A stretch of 64,000 nt of DNA from Pelagibius sp965227505 (GCF_965227505.1 NZ_OZ245757.1:1922001-1986000); one strand, 5' to 3'; counted from the first letter of the stretch, positions 1-10,217 are shown. Made by a program: numbers and translations. Notes: generated by a model not told the origin, from the letters alone.

Positions 1-476
1 GTCGCCGCCGCACCGGCGTGACAGGAGAGGCAGGACGCCTGCGCCCGGGTTGCCAGGTTCGGATCCGACGTCGAAGCCGAAAACGAGCCATAGGCCCAGC
101 GCCCCGCAACCTTCTCCATATGGAAAACCGTCGAGACCCGGCCGGGGCGATAGTGTGTTTCCATCAGAATGCGCGCGCCCTCCGGCGGTACGCCCTCCGC
201 CGCCACAGCCGCCAGAGTCTCGGGTTGCGTCAGCATGCGGCGGTAGCTGCCGTCGCTGCGCCGGACCGTCGCATAGGCAATGAGGTCCAGGCCGTAGCGG
301 TCGACGATATCGCGGTCGGGCCCCAGATCCACCGAGTTGATTAGGGCCGCTGGGTTGCCCAACCCCACTGAATCACCCAGCCCCTCCGAATCACCGAGCC
401 CCGGAAGCGGGATCAGCCAGGCCAACGCAAACAGTGCCGCCGGGACCGCTGCGGTCAAAGCGAGGCGTTGGGTCAT
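1..476 (-). CDS. Cytochrome P460-like haem protein, 3' part missing at window edge
   Basis: The reading frame starts at an ATG whose complement is 474-476 and stays open to base 1, so the C-terminus is outside the window. About 158 residues are visible. Residues 1-25 form a signal peptide (hydrophobic stretch LALTAAVPAALFALAWLIP), so the protein is exported. Three short GLGDS/GLGN repeats follow. Further on come a beta-rich region (ARILMETHYRPGR, FHMEKVAGRWAYGSFSA) and then a c-type haem motif CLSCH near residue 153. This arrangement fits cytochrome P460 / cytochrome c' beta proteins of the periplasm, which bind haem near the C-terminus and act on hydroxylamine, NO or as electron carriers. 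The substrate cannot be told from sequence. A LysR-type box lies 117 bases upstream, identical in design to the one beside the LysR gene at 632, which suggests co-regulation. Confidence 0.7.
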   Translation of the reverse strand, partial: MTQRLALTAAVPAALFALAWLIPLPGLGDSEGLGDSVGLGNPAALINSVDLGPDRDIVDRYGLDLIAYATVRRSDGSYRRMLTQPETLAAVAAEGVPPEGARILMETHYRPGRVSTVFHMEKVAGRWAYGSFSASTSDPNLATRAQASCLSCHAGAAA

Positions 477-592
477 GGCACGGATTCCTGGGCGAGGTGA
501 AAAGCCTGTGCAGCACCGCGCCGCGCTGGCCGGCCGCTGGACCTGATATCGGTTCGGCCCGCCGCCGGTCCAATTTCGGATTCGATAACTTT

Positions 593-609
593 GATAACCT
601 GCGCTTATC
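593..609. promoter_or_regulatory. LysR-type operator box GATAA-N7-TTATC (copy 1)
   Basis: GATAACCTGCGCTTATC is an inverted repeat with 5-bp arms and a 7-bp centre. An additional GATAA half-site lies at 584-588. It sits between the 3' end of the LysR gene and the start of the P460-like gene. The box at 1489-1505 has the same arms and spacing, so one regulator probably binds both. Confidence 0.5.
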
Positions 610-631
610 GAAAACGCGGCGGCCCGAACGC

Positions 632-1483
632 TCAGTCGGCCTCAACCAGGCCGACGGCGTTGATGAGCGACCGGATGACCGGGCGCCGATCCAGAGACCG
701 CCAGGCCAGGCTGGTTTCCAAATCCCCCTGCCTCGCTTTCCCGCGCGCCGGATTGACGCCGACCGAGGACGCATGGGGGAAGTCGACCGGTGCTACGAAG
801 GCACCATAGCCGGCTTGAGACAGGACGGCAGCACCGAGCATCGTATCCGCTTCGGCGGGGCCATGGCCGTGTCCGTCGTCAACCGCCTGTTGACGCCCCA
901 AGGCCGCCATCAGCACCGGCGCTTCGGAGCGAGGGTAGCGGATGAGCGCATCGCCGACGCTGTCATCGCCGGCATTGAAGCGTGCGAGCGCAACCGTCGT
1001 CAGCATCTTCTCGGAGAGATCGGCGGCATGCAGGGGAGGATGCAGGAACGCCGCATCGATCCGCCGCTGTTCCAGCATCGCTTCCAGGGATGCGGTCGTT
1101 CCCTCCACAAGCCTGATCCGCGCCATGGGATTCTCCCTGCGAAAAGCACTCAGGCATTGCGGCACCACCTGGTAGGCGGCGATCTGGGTCATGCCGATGC
1201 GCAGGGTCTGGCCATAGCCCTGCTGGACGCCCAGGGCTGCCTCCGCCGCCTCCTCGGCGGCATCGAGAACCCGCTGCGCCCCCTCCGCGAAGACCAGACC
1301 GGCTGCCGTCGGTTCGACACCGGCGCGCCCGCGTTCGAAGAGACGCACCTGAAGCTCCGCCTCCAGCCGGCGCAAGCGTGCGGTGAGGGCCGGCTGCGTC
1401 ACGCCCAGGCGCTCGGCAGCGCGGCCGAAGTGACGGGCGTCCAACAGCGCAATCACACAGCGGTAGTCCTGAAGGGCGGCCAT
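632..1483 (-). CDS. LysR family transcriptional regulator
   Basis: A 283-residue LysR regulator. The N-terminal winged helix-turn-helix is clear (HFGRAAERLGVTQPALTARL, then RLEAELQVRLFERG), followed by a linker helix and a periplasmic-binding-like effector domain (LRIGMTQIAAYQVVPQCLSAF). I chose the ATG at 1483. The in-frame starts at 1498 and 1507 would lie inside the palindromic box at 1489-1505, which looks like the autoregulatory operator. The gene is divergent from the beta-propeller gene at 1586 and its 3' end faces the P460-like gene. The operator pair suggests it controls both flanks. The effector is unknown. Confidence 0.9.
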   Translation of the reverse strand: MAALQDYRCVIALLDARHFGRAAERLGVTQPALTARLRRLEAELQVRLFERGRAGVEPTAAGLVFAEGAQRVLDAAEEAAEAALGVQQGYGQTLRIGMTQIAAYQVVPQCLSAFRRENPMARIRLVEGTTASLEAMLEQRRIDAAFLHPPLHAADLSEKMLTTVALARFNAGDDSVGDALIRYPRSEAPVLMAALGRQQAVDDGHGHGPAEADTMLGAAVLSQAGYGAFVAPVDFPHASSVGVNPARGKARQGDLETSLAWRSLDRRPVIRSLINAVGLVEAD

Positions 1484-1488
1484 TTTTC

Positions 1489-1505
1489 GATAACTCATGC
1501 TTATC
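1489..1505. promoter_or_regulatory. LysR-type operator box GATAA-N7-TTATC (copy 2)
   Basis: GATAACTCATGCTTATC lies in the divergent spacer between the LysR gene and the beta-propeller gene. Arms and spacing match the box at 593-609 exactly, while the 7-bp centre differs. Position and symmetry fit an autoregulatory LysR site. Confidence 0.5.
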
Positions 1506-1585
1506 AAAACTATCGTTTCTTAGCCTTCAAGATCGCAAAAGGCAAACCAGATTGGCGAGGGTCTCAACCCAACGAGGGGACCACC

Positions 1586-2944
1586 ATGCCTTTCAAAACC
1601 TCCCTGCCCAAAGCCCCCCTGGCCAAGGCGCCCCTGGCCAAGGCGCCCCTGTTCATGGCCATCTCGGCACTTCTTGCACAGCCCGCCTTTGCCGAGGCGC
1701 CCCCCGACTTCCAGGGTCGCTACATTGCCGCCATCTCCGATGCCGACATGCGCGCCTATGCCTACATCGATGGAGAACTCGGCACCCCGCGCGGTAACGA
1801 TCAGCTTGCGATCGTCTCCCTGCCCCTGACCGGCACAACCCCGACCGGGGTCGCCGAGGTCTCCAACTCGGTCATCAACCCGGTGTTCAGCATCGCCGCC
1901 TCTCCGGACGGCAATACCGTCTTCGTCGCGGAAACCCGCAAGCCGAGGGCTGAGGGCGATCGCACGATCCAGGATCTCGAGTCCGGCACGACGCTGCGGG
2001 CCATCGACGTCAGCAACCCGGCACAGCCCCGGATAACCGATTCCATCGAGGTCGGCATCCGCCCACAGGGCGTTTCGGTCAGCCCGGACGGCAGCACGCT
2101 GGTCCTCGCCACCAAGGCGCCGGAGGCGCCCTTGGTGTTCGTGAGCTATGGCGAAGGCGGCTTCGGAAGAGTAACGGCATCCACCCTGAAGGGCTTCACC
2201 GCCATGCCGGAACTGCCGGACCAGGGCATGCTGCCTCATCATGCCGAGTGGCACCCCACCGAAGACATCGTCGCCGTGATGTTGGCCTTTCGCTCGCAGC
2301 TTCAGTTCTATCGGGTCGAACGGCGCGATGATGGTTCGGTCGCCGGCATCGAGCCCTGGGGCAACCGCGTGATGACCTCGAAATGGCCGATGTCCGGCAA
2401 GTTCTCCCGGGACGGACGGTACTTCGTGACCAACGATCTGCATTGGGGCGCGGACGTGCGTGGCATTTATCTGAACGCGCCGCCGTCCCGCCTGACGGTG
2501 ACCGAACTGGCGCCCCTGGATGCGGAAGCGCCCCGGCACTTCATTGTCGGCGGCGTCAGCCTGCCGCGCCATGCGGAGAGCTTCGCCTTCTCCAACGATG
2601 GAACGATGATCGCGACGCTGAACATCGGGCAGACCTGGCTGGAGGACAGCGATCCCCGCTACAGCCGCTCGTCCCTTTCCCTGGTCAGCTTCGATGCGGC
2701 CAACGGGCTGGTCGGCCATACGGGCACCTGGGAGTTCGACGGAATCCTGCCCGAGGGAATCGCCTTCGATGCCTCCGACAGCTACGTCGTTGCCGGCATC
2801 TTCGAGTACGAGGGCCCGGAGCCACGGCGCAGTGCGCTGGAGTTCTGGCGCGTCGACCGCTCGGCGGCGCTTCCGCAACTACAGGACACCGGCTTTGCCG
2901 TCGAAACCGGACCGGGCGCGCATTCGCTGATCGTCGTGAACTGA
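1586..2944 (+). CDS. Secreted beta-propeller protein (YVTN/lactonase-like)
   Basis: A 452-residue exported protein. Residues 1-33 form a signal peptide ending QPAFA|EAPP; its n-region contains the repeat PLAKAPLAKAP. The mature part has repeated blade signatures of the form (A/V)SPDG: IAASPDGNTVFVAET, VSVSPDGSTLVLATK, AEWHPTEDIVAVML, GKFSRDGRYFVTND, FAFSNDGTMIATL and IAFDASDSYVVAGI. This suggests about seven blades, as in YVTN/6-phosphogluconolactonase-like propellers. No enzyme motif is decisive, so it may be a binding or quinoprotein-like periplasmic protein. The start follows GAGGGG. The next gene lies 53 bases downstream on the same strand, probably in the same operon. Likely controlled by the divergent LysR. 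Confidence 0.75.
   Translation: MPFKTSLPKAPLAKAPLAKAPLFMAISALLAQPAFAEAPPDFQGRYIAAISDADMRAYAYIDGELGTPRGNDQLAIVSLPLTGTTPTGVAEVSNSVINPVFSIAASPDGNTVFVAETRKPRAEGDRTIQDLESGTTLRAIDVSNPAQPRITDSIEVGIRPQGVSVSPDGSTLVLATKAPEAPLVFVSYGEGGFGRVTASTLKGFTAMPELPDQGMLPHHAEWHPTEDIVAVMLAFRSQLQFYRVERRDDGSVAGIEPWGNRVMTSKWPMSGKFSRDGRYFVTNDLHWGADVRGIYLNAPPSRLTVTELAPLDAEAPRHFIVGGVSLPRHAESFAFSNDGTMIATLNIGQTWLEDSDPRYSRSSLSLVSFDAANGLVGHTGTWEFDGILPEGIAFDASDSYVVAGIFEYEGPEPRRSALEFWRVDRSAALPQLQDTGFAVETGPGAHSLIVVN
1616..1651 (+). repeat. 15-bp tandem repeat inside a signal peptide
   Basis: CCCCTGGCCAAGGCG occurs twice in perfect tandem, followed by a partial third copy. It encodes PLAKA repeats in the n-region of the beta-propeller signal peptide. 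Copy changes would be in frame and would lengthen the positively charged n-region. Confidence 0.8.
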
Positions 2945-2997
2945 CACGCATCCGTCTTCGAACCTACTCTCCCCTTGTTTCTCCAAAGGACATCACC

Positions 2998-3849
2998 ATG
3001 CTGAGAACCCTCGGCTGCGCAGCCGCGCTCCTGACCATCGCGCAGTCGGCCCTGGCCGACGATCTGAAGCCGCTCTCCAACAGCTTCGACTCGCCGGCGG
3101 AGCTCGCCGGCTGGTCTGAACACGAGCCGGAGGGTTTCTCCCCGAAATGGGAGGACCCGCGCATCGAGGAGGGAAGGCTGGTGCTGCGCCCGAAGTCTTC
3201 CGGCTGGTTCGAGGACAACCAGGCCGGCCATCTCTACAAGCCGGTCAGCGGCGACTTCATTGCCACCACACGCATCGAGGTACGCGGCACCGAGGCGGAC
3301 CTGCCGCAGACGTCGTTCTCCCTCGCCGGCCTCTTCATCCGCGCGCCGCGGGCGGTCAGCGCCGCCGGCTGGGTGCCCGGCCAGGAGAACTGGTTGTTCT
3401 TCTCCGTCGGGACCGCTGCCCCGGCGGGCGAGCCGCATTACGAGATCAAGTCCACCACCAACTCCCTCTCGACCCTGAAGATCCTGCCCTCAGGGACCGG
3501 GCCGGTGGACCTGCGCATCGCCCGTCACGGGGAACTCTTCACGCTTCTGGTTCGCGAAAGCGGCACCGACTGGCGCGTGATCGACCAGATGATCCGCCCG
3601 GATCTGCCGCAGGTGCTGAACGTCGGCCTGACCGCCTACGCCGACTACGACTCCGTCGCCCCCACCTATCCCAACTACCAGCTCTACAACACCCAGGGCG
3701 CGCCCACGCAGAACGCCGACTTGATCGCTTACGTTGACAGCTTCACGCTGCGCCGCCCGGCAACGGGCCGCCTGCCAATCGCCAATATCGACGCCCCCGC
3801 CTTTCTGGATGTCATCGCGGAACGCCGGGCAGACCTGTTGTCAGACTGA
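2998..3849 (+). CDS. Secreted laminin-G/ConA-like (DUF1349-type) protein
   Basis: A 283-residue protein with a signal peptide (residues 1-20, cleavage after SALA). The mature protein resembles a ConA-like beta sandwich: SFDSPAELAGWSEH near the start, GRLVLRPKSSGWFEDNQAGHLYKPV, then DFIATTRIEVRG, LAGLFIRAP and NWLFFSVGT, and a C-terminal VDSFTLRRP strand. These are typical of DUF1349/LamG domains that bind sugars or other ligands. No catalytic residues are evident. It follows the beta-propeller gene by 53 bases and probably forms a two-gene secreted module with it. A 53-residue C-terminal extension is not assigned. Confidence 0.6.
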   Translation: MLRTLGCAAALLTIAQSALADDLKPLSNSFDSPAELAGWSEHEPEGFSPKWEDPRIEEGRLVLRPKSSGWFEDNQAGHLYKPVSGDFIATTRIEVRGTEADLPQTSFSLAGLFIRAPRAVSAAGWVPGQENWLFFSVGTAAPAGEPHYEIKSTTNSLSTLKILPSGTGPVDLRIARHGELFTLLVRESGTDWRVIDQMIRPDLPQVLNVGLTAYADYDSVAPTYPNYQLYNTQGAPTQNADLIAYVDSFTLRRPATGRLPIANIDAPAFLDVIAERRADLLSD

Positions 3850-3875
3850 AGCGGCAGCCCTCTCTACAAAAACTT

Positions 3876-3908
3876 GAGCCCTCCCCGGCAGCGCGCCGGG
3901 GAGGGCTC
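3876..3908 (-). terminator. Intrinsic terminator of the iorAB-like operon
   Basis: A perfect 14-bp stem (GAGCCCTCCCCGGC and its complement) with a 5-base loop. On the minus strand it is followed by a T-rich run (AAGTTTTTG). It lies 22 bases after the molybdoenzyme stop and could also serve the convergent plus-strand gene. Confidence 0.8.
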
Positions 3909-3930
3909 GAGCACCTTCCAGGCCTTTCCG

Positions 3931-6162
<2,232 letters not shown>

Positions 6163-6166
6163 GGCA

Positions 6167-6625
6167 TCAGGCCTCCATCATCTCAGCCGCCTCGTGGATG
6201 GCGGCGCGGATCCGGACATAGGTGGCGCAGCGGCAGACATTGCCGCTCATCGCCGCGTCGATGTCCTCGTCGGTCGGCTTCTGGTTTTCGCTCAACAGCG
6301 CGATGGCCGACATCACCTGGCCGGACTGGCAGTAACCGCACTGCACGACGTCGAGCTTCTCCCATGCCGCCTGCACGGCTTGCGCCGCCTTGCCGGCGAC
6401 CGCTTCGATTGTCGTGATCTCGCTGCCTTCGGCATCGGCCACGGCGGTCGAGCACGAGCGGATCGGAAAGCCGTCCATGTGCACCGTGCAGGCACCGCAC
6501 ATCGCAATGCCGCAGCCGAACTTCGTGCCGGTCAGGCCCAACTCGTCACGGATTACCCAAAGCAAGGGGGTTTCGGGAGCGACATCAAGCTGACGCTCCT
6601 CGCCATTGATCAGCAGTCTCACCAT
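6167..6625 (-). CDS. [2Fe-2S] ferredoxin-like subunit of molybdenum hydroxylase
   Basis: A 152-residue small subunit of the IorA/CoxS type. The N-terminal plant-type [2Fe-2S] domain carries CGIAMCGACTVHMDG, and the C-terminal helical [2Fe-2S] domain carries CGYCQSGQ and CRCATYVRIRAAIHEA. It passes electrons from the molybdenum centre of the adjacent large subunit. It has no signal of its own and is expected to ride out with the twin-arginine subunit, as is known for this family. It is the first gene of the two-gene operon, and the promoter must lie in the long spacer above 6626. Confidence 0.92.
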   Translation of the reverse strand: MVRLLINGEERQLDVAPETPLLWVIRDELGLTGTKFGCGIAMCGACTVHMDGFPIRSCSTAVADAEGSEITTIEAVAGKAAQAVQAAWEKLDVVQCGYCQSGQVMSAIALLSENQKPTDEDIDAAMSGNVCRCATYVRIRAAIHEAAEMMEA

Positions 6626-6918
6626 TCCTGCACTCCAGATCTTGAAGATGGGTCGGCGCCGCCCAAAGCGCCTGACGTGCCGGTGCCTGTTTCGGTGTTC
6701 TGCCGGCGCGAGAGAAAACCGGGGATCGGTAGACTTAACGGTTTACTAAATAAGGGGGATTGCCTGCGCGGCAAGGGTGACGGGCGCGAAAGATTCCCGG
6801 CACTGGCTACGAAACCCGCCGAAACATATTTGCCGGCACAGGGCTGATCCCAATGGTCAACCTATGCGCTGGCAGGAGCCGGTCTTCTGGATTTCCAGCG
6901 ACGGTCGAAGCGATTCGG

Positions 6919-6946
6919 AAAAAGAAAACCCCGCCAGAAGGCGGGG
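6919..6946 (-). terminator. Strong intrinsic terminator without an assigned gene
   Basis: CCCCGCC-AGAA-GGCGGGG, a 7-bp GC stem with a tetraloop. On the minus strand it is followed by TTTTCTTTTTCC. No protein gene on that strand ends here, which points to a non-coding transcript arriving from about 7100. Confidence 0.65.
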
Positions 6947-7127
6947 CGTGAGTTACAGCAATCAAATGGGTGTATCCGCCTTTACGCAGGGAGAACCCGC
7001 CTGGATCACTTCCCGCGAACTTTTTTCTCCGCCGCCTGCGCAGAAATGGGAAATCCCAAGGAAATCGCCCTTTTTTCAGCAATCTAAACAGTCTCTTTAC
7101 CCGAAATCTGTAGGTTTTCGCCGTCAA
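6919..7127 (-). ncRNA. Candidate small RNA
   Basis: The minus-strand sequence between about 7127 and the terminator at 6919-6946 contains several short hairpins (GGGATTTCCC, and CGCGGGA with TCCCTGCG) and has no plausible protein. A TTGACG element lies on the same strand at its upstream end. I could not match it to 6S, tmRNA, RNase P or 4.5S RNA by eye. The ends are approximate. Confidence 0.25.
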
Positions 7128-7147
7128 CCTAGCAGGCAGGTGGGAAC

Positions 7148-7408
7148 ATGCTGACGGCCGACGACAGTCTGGAGTTCATCCTCGATCGCGTTCAGGAACT
7201 GGGGCGCGGGGAAAAGGCGCATGAAAAGGCCGCCTACAGAGCCCTGATTCATATGACCCAGCGCTGGGCCGAGCCCACCGACCTCTACATCAGCGAAGAC
7301 CTGCAGATGGCCGAGCGGATCGGCCAGGATCTGGCGGATATCGCCCGTCACATCCAGGATATCCAACACACCTACATGAAGGCGCTCTTCGAGACGCACG
7401 ACGAGTAG
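7148..7408 (+). CDS. Small acidic helical protein, unknown
   Basis: An 86-residue protein, rich in Glu, Asp and His and predicted to be almost wholly helical (LEFILDRVQELGRGEKAHEK, MAERIGQDLADIARHIQDI). There is no signal peptide or membrane segment. A good ribosome site (GCAGGTGGGAAC) precedes the ATG. It stands alone, convergent with the aminopeptidase P gene and downstream of the hairpin-rich spacer. I do not recognise the family. The start and codon use support a real gene. Confidence 0.65.
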   Translation: MLTADDSLEFILDRVQELGRGEKAHEKAAYRALIHMTQRWAEPTDLYISEDLQMAERIGQDLADIARHIQDIQHTYMKALFETHDE

Positions 7409-7420
7409 GCGGGACCCTTC

Positions 7421-9280
7421 CTAGGCTCCCAGCGGCGCGGTCGCCGCTTCAAGCCAGTCCCGCGCCGCCCCTTCAAGTTGGGGCGCAACCGTCTCCCGCA
7501 CCCTCTGGTGATAGGCGTCGACCCAGGCAACCTCGCCTGCGGTCAGCAGCTCGGGCCGGATGAGACGGCGGTCGATGGGCGCCAGGGTCAGGGTCTCGAA
7601 GGCCAGCATGTCGCGTTCCTCTCCCGGCCCACGCGGGCTTTCCACCACGGCCACGAGGTTCTCGATTCTGATCCCGTAGGCATCGGTCTTGTAGTAGCCC
7701 GGTTCGTTGGAAACGATCATCCCCGGCTCCAGCGCCACCGAGTTCGGCACCTTGGAAATCCGCTGCGGGCCTTCGTGGACATTCAGGTAGCTGCCAACGC
7801 CGTGCCCGGTGCCGTGGTCGTAGTCGAGACCGTGCTGCCAGAGCGCATAGCGCGCCAGGCTGTCGAGTTGGCTGCCGGAGGTGCCCTTTGGAAAGCGCGC
7901 CATGGCCAGGGCGATGTGCCCCTTCAGCACCAGGGTGAAACGCTCGCACATCTCCGCGCTCGGCGTGCCGATGGCAACCGTGCGGGTGACATCGGTGGTG
8001 CCGTCCGGATACTGGGCGCCGGAATCGCAGAGGAAGAGTTCGCCCGCCTGCAGCGCGCGGTCGCTCTCCTCGCTCACCCGGTAGTGGACGATGGCCCCGT
8101 TGGGCCCCGACCCGGCGATGGTATCGAACGACAGGTCGCGCAGCTCGCCGTTCTCGCCCCGCAAGGCGGCGAGACGCCCCGCCACGGCCATCTCGGTCAG
8201 GGGACGGCCGGCCTCGGCCTCGGCCTCGAGCCAATGGAGGAAACGGGCCAGGGCCAGGCCATCACGGCGGTGGGCGGCGCGGGTGCCGGCCAGTTCGGTG
8301 TCGTTCTTGCACGCCTTCGGCAGCAGGCAGGGGTCGGCCCCGGCGACCACCTCCGCGCCCGCCGCGCGCAGGCGCTCGAAGACCCAGCGCGCCGCGGTGG
8401 CGGGATCGGCCAGGACCTTCGCCCCCTGGGTGCCGAGACGGTCCAGCGCCTCGGCCAGGCGCTCCGGCGCCTCGATGGAGACCGCGTTGCCGAGATGGCG
8501 CACCAGGGCGTCGCCCACCTTCGCGCCATCGACGAACCACTCCACCCCGCCGTCGGCATGCAGCAGGGCGAACGACAGCGGCAGCGGCGAGTGCTCGACG
8601 TCGCCGCCACGCACGTTCAGCAGCCAGGCGATGGAATCCGGCAGGGTGATGACGGCCGCCGCCACGCCCTTGTCGGTCAGGCCGTTGCCCAGGCTCTCGC
8701 GCTTCTCGGCGCTCTCCACCCCGGCATAGCGCAGGTCGTGGGGCAGAATAGCCGCCTGCGGCGGCGCCGGCTGGTCGTGCCAGACAGCGTCCAGCGGATT
8801 GCCCGCGAGAGCCACCAGCTCCGCGCCCAGATCGGCGACCGTCTTCTCCAAGCGGCGGATCTGGTCTTCGGTGTGCAGCCAGGGATCGAAGCCCAGACGC
8901 TGTCCCGGCTTCAGGGTTTCGGCCAGCCAGGCCGACAGCGGCTCCTCTATCACGTGCCGGGCCGTAAAGAGGCCGGTGTCCACCTCGTTATGAACCTGCA
9001 GGGTGTAACGCCCATCGATGAAGATCGCCGCCTCCTCCGGCAGGACGGCGGCCATGCCGGCGGAGCCGTTGAAGCCGGTCAGCCAGGCGAGGCGCAGGGC
9101 GGAGGCTGGAACGTACTCGCCCTGATGCTCGTCGGCACGAGGCACGAGAAAGCCCTCCACGCCGCGGCGGGCCAGTTCAGCCCGCAAGGCCGCAAGTTTC
9201 TCGGCCGACGGTATGTCACCGGTCTGGCCGGACCGCTTTGCGTCTTTTTCGGCAAGCGCTGCAGGTTCCGATGGGGTCAT
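7421..9280 (-). CDS. pepP: Xaa-Pro aminopeptidase (M24B)
   Basis: A 619-residue three-domain aminopeptidase P of the long type. Two creatinase-like N-terminal domains cover about residues 25-170 and 175-340. The C-terminal pita-bread metalloprotease carries all five metal ligands: D419 (LFLCDSG), D430 (TDVTRT), H493 (GTGHGVGSYLN), E526 (SNEPGYY) and E540 (GIRIENL). It removes an N-terminal residue before proline in the cytoplasm. It is monocistronic, and its promoter lies in the divergent spacer shared with the DUF1127 gene. The symbol is by function; the fold matches the long eukaryote-like form rather than E. coli PepP (about 440 residues). Confidence 0.9.
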   Translation of the reverse strand: MTPSEPAALAEKDAKRSGQTGDIPSAEKLAALRAELARRGVEGFLVPRADEHQGEYVPASALRLAWLTGFNGSAGMAAVLPEEAAIFIDGRYTLQVHNEVDTGLFTARHVIEEPLSAWLAETLKPGQRLGFDPWLHTEDQIRRLEKTVADLGAELVALAGNPLDAVWHDQPAPPQAAILPHDLRYAGVESAEKRESLGNGLTDKGVAAAVITLPDSIAWLLNVRGGDVEHSPLPLSFALLHADGGVEWFVDGAKVGDALVRHLGNAVSIEAPERLAEALDRLGTQGAKVLADPATAARWVFERLRAAGAEVVAGADPCLLPKACKNDTELAGTRAAHRRDGLALARFLHWLEAEAEAGRPLTEMAVAGRLAALRGENGELRDLSFDTIAGSGPNGAIVHYRVSEESDRALQAGELFLCDSGAQYPDGTTDVTRTVAIGTPSAEMCERFTLVLKGHIALAMARFPKGTSGSQLDSLARYALWQHGLDYDHGTGHGVGSYLNVHEGPQRISKVPNSVALEPGMIVSNEPGYYKTDAYGIRIENLVAVVESPRGPGEERDMLAFETLTLAPIDRRLIRPELLTAGEVAWVDAYHQRVRETVAPQLEGAARDWLEAATAPLGA

Positions 9281-9463
9281 GGGTAATTTTTCCTACATCT
9301 ATCCGGTTTTGCATTCTGTTCCATGCGGATAGCGCAATGCTGCAGTGCAAAAATCCCGGCTTCGAATTCGGCCGTTTGCGCGTATCTCTCAAGTGAAAAG
9401 TCATGGCTCACGGGTCGCTTGGCAAGACCTGTGATGCCCCGTTCGAATTCTGGAGTAAAATCA

Positions 9464-10102
9464 ATGACCCGCCTGTACGACCTGCAAGAAGCCGCCGCAA
9501 AGGGGGCCGACGTTCGGTGGGCACCTCGATCCGTAGACGTTTTGGATGCCATTCAAACCGCCCGCCAGATGAGGGCCCGCTTCGTCGCCGAAACACTGAC
9601 CCGGGGCGCCGCCGCCTTTGCGCGCTGGTCCGGGTTGACCGCCCTGGTCTCTGCCCTGAGCCGCGCCCAGCAGCGCCGGCGCACCATCGCCGAACTGCAC
9701 GGGCTCAGCGATGCCATGTTGACCGACATCGGCATCGAGCGCGCCGACATCGCCGCCGCCGCGACCGCCGCGACGGAGCCGCGGAGCAACCACCGCTCCG
9801 TCTGGCATGTGCTGGCCCAGCGGGTACAGCGCAGCTACCGGCTGCGCCGTACCCTGCGCGAACTCTCGGCCCTGTCGGACAAGATGCTGGACGATATCGG
9901 CCTCGAGCGGGCCAACCTGCATGAGGTTGCCGCGGCCCTGGTCGACGGCAAGAAGGCTGCCGCGGCCAGCGCGTCTCACGCTTCGGCCCTGGCAGCCCGG
10001 CCGGAGGTTCCGGACAGCGTGACCCCGGCCAACGTGACCGGCACCCTGCCGGATCTGCTGGTGCCCGCGAACGCCAATCTCGGCCGCTCGACGGCCGCCT
10101 GA
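9464..10102 (+). CDS. Double DUF1127 protein
   Basis: A 212-residue protein with two DUF1127 (YjiS-type) domains: RRTIAELHGLSDAMLTDIGI near residues 75-100 and RRTLRELSALSDKMLDDIGL near 130-155. Each is followed by an (E)RA(D/N) motif. DUF1127 proteins are usually 45-100 residues with one arginine-rich domain; some bind RNA or affect phosphate and stress responses. Here a 65-residue N-terminal part and a 50-residue Ala/Pro-rich tail are added. The ATG follows TGGAG. Translation further upstream is possible but the sequence there does not look coding. It is followed by a strong terminator at 10172. Two copies of TTCGAATTC (9361-9369, 9442-9450) lie upstream of the start. Confidence 0.85.
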   Translation: MTRLYDLQEAAAKGADVRWAPRSVDVLDAIQTARQMRARFVAETLTRGAAAFARWSGLTALVSALSRAQQRRRTIAELHGLSDAMLTDIGIERADIAAAATAATEPRSNHRSVWHVLAQRVQRSYRLRRTLRELSALSDKMLDDIGLERANLHEVAAALVDGKKAAAASASHASALAARPEVPDSVTPANVTGTLPDLLVPANANLGRSTAA

Positions 10103-10171
10103 GCCGCGGGGCCCTGCGAAGGGGCCTCAACAGTCTTACCGCCAGGAGGCATTGTCGCCAGGACGGCGAGG

Positions 10172-10217
10172 AACGGCGGCGCTTCTCCGGACCGGGAGTT
10201 CGGGGGGCGCCGCCGTT
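10172..10217 (+). terminator. Intrinsic terminator of the DUF1127 gene
   Basis: AACGGCGGCGC pairs perfectly with GCGCCGCCGTT across a 24-base loop, and TTTCTCGTT follows. It is the only strong stem in the 350-base spacer before the chemoreceptor. The remainder of that spacer is AT-richer (10310-10350) and probably holds the chemoreceptor promoter. Confidence 0.65.

Larger units (their letters stand above)
6626..7147. other. 522-bp spacer rich in hairpins
   Basis: No convincing protein gene lies here. The base composition is more AT-rich than its neighbours. It holds a strong minus-strand terminator at 6919-6946. On the plus strand there is an imperfect hairpin (CGCAGGGA ... TCCCGCG, 6985-7018) followed by a run of six T. 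The promoters of the molybdoenzyme operon and of the small gene at 7148 must also be here. Confidence 0.6.

Noticed and set aside
434..1585. Long plus-strand frame upstream of the beta-propeller protein
   Set aside because: It is the antisense of the LysR gene; the true protein begins with a signal peptide and a ribosome site at 1586.
6807..7127. A 106-residue Arg-rich protein on the minus strand
   Set aside because: It reads straight through a strong terminator (6919-6946) and has no recognisable family or ribosome site.
9441..9450. TTCGAATTC looked like a tRNA T-loop
   Set aside because: No acceptor, D or anticodon stems can be built around it; it is one of two palindromic copies upstream of the DUF1127 gene.
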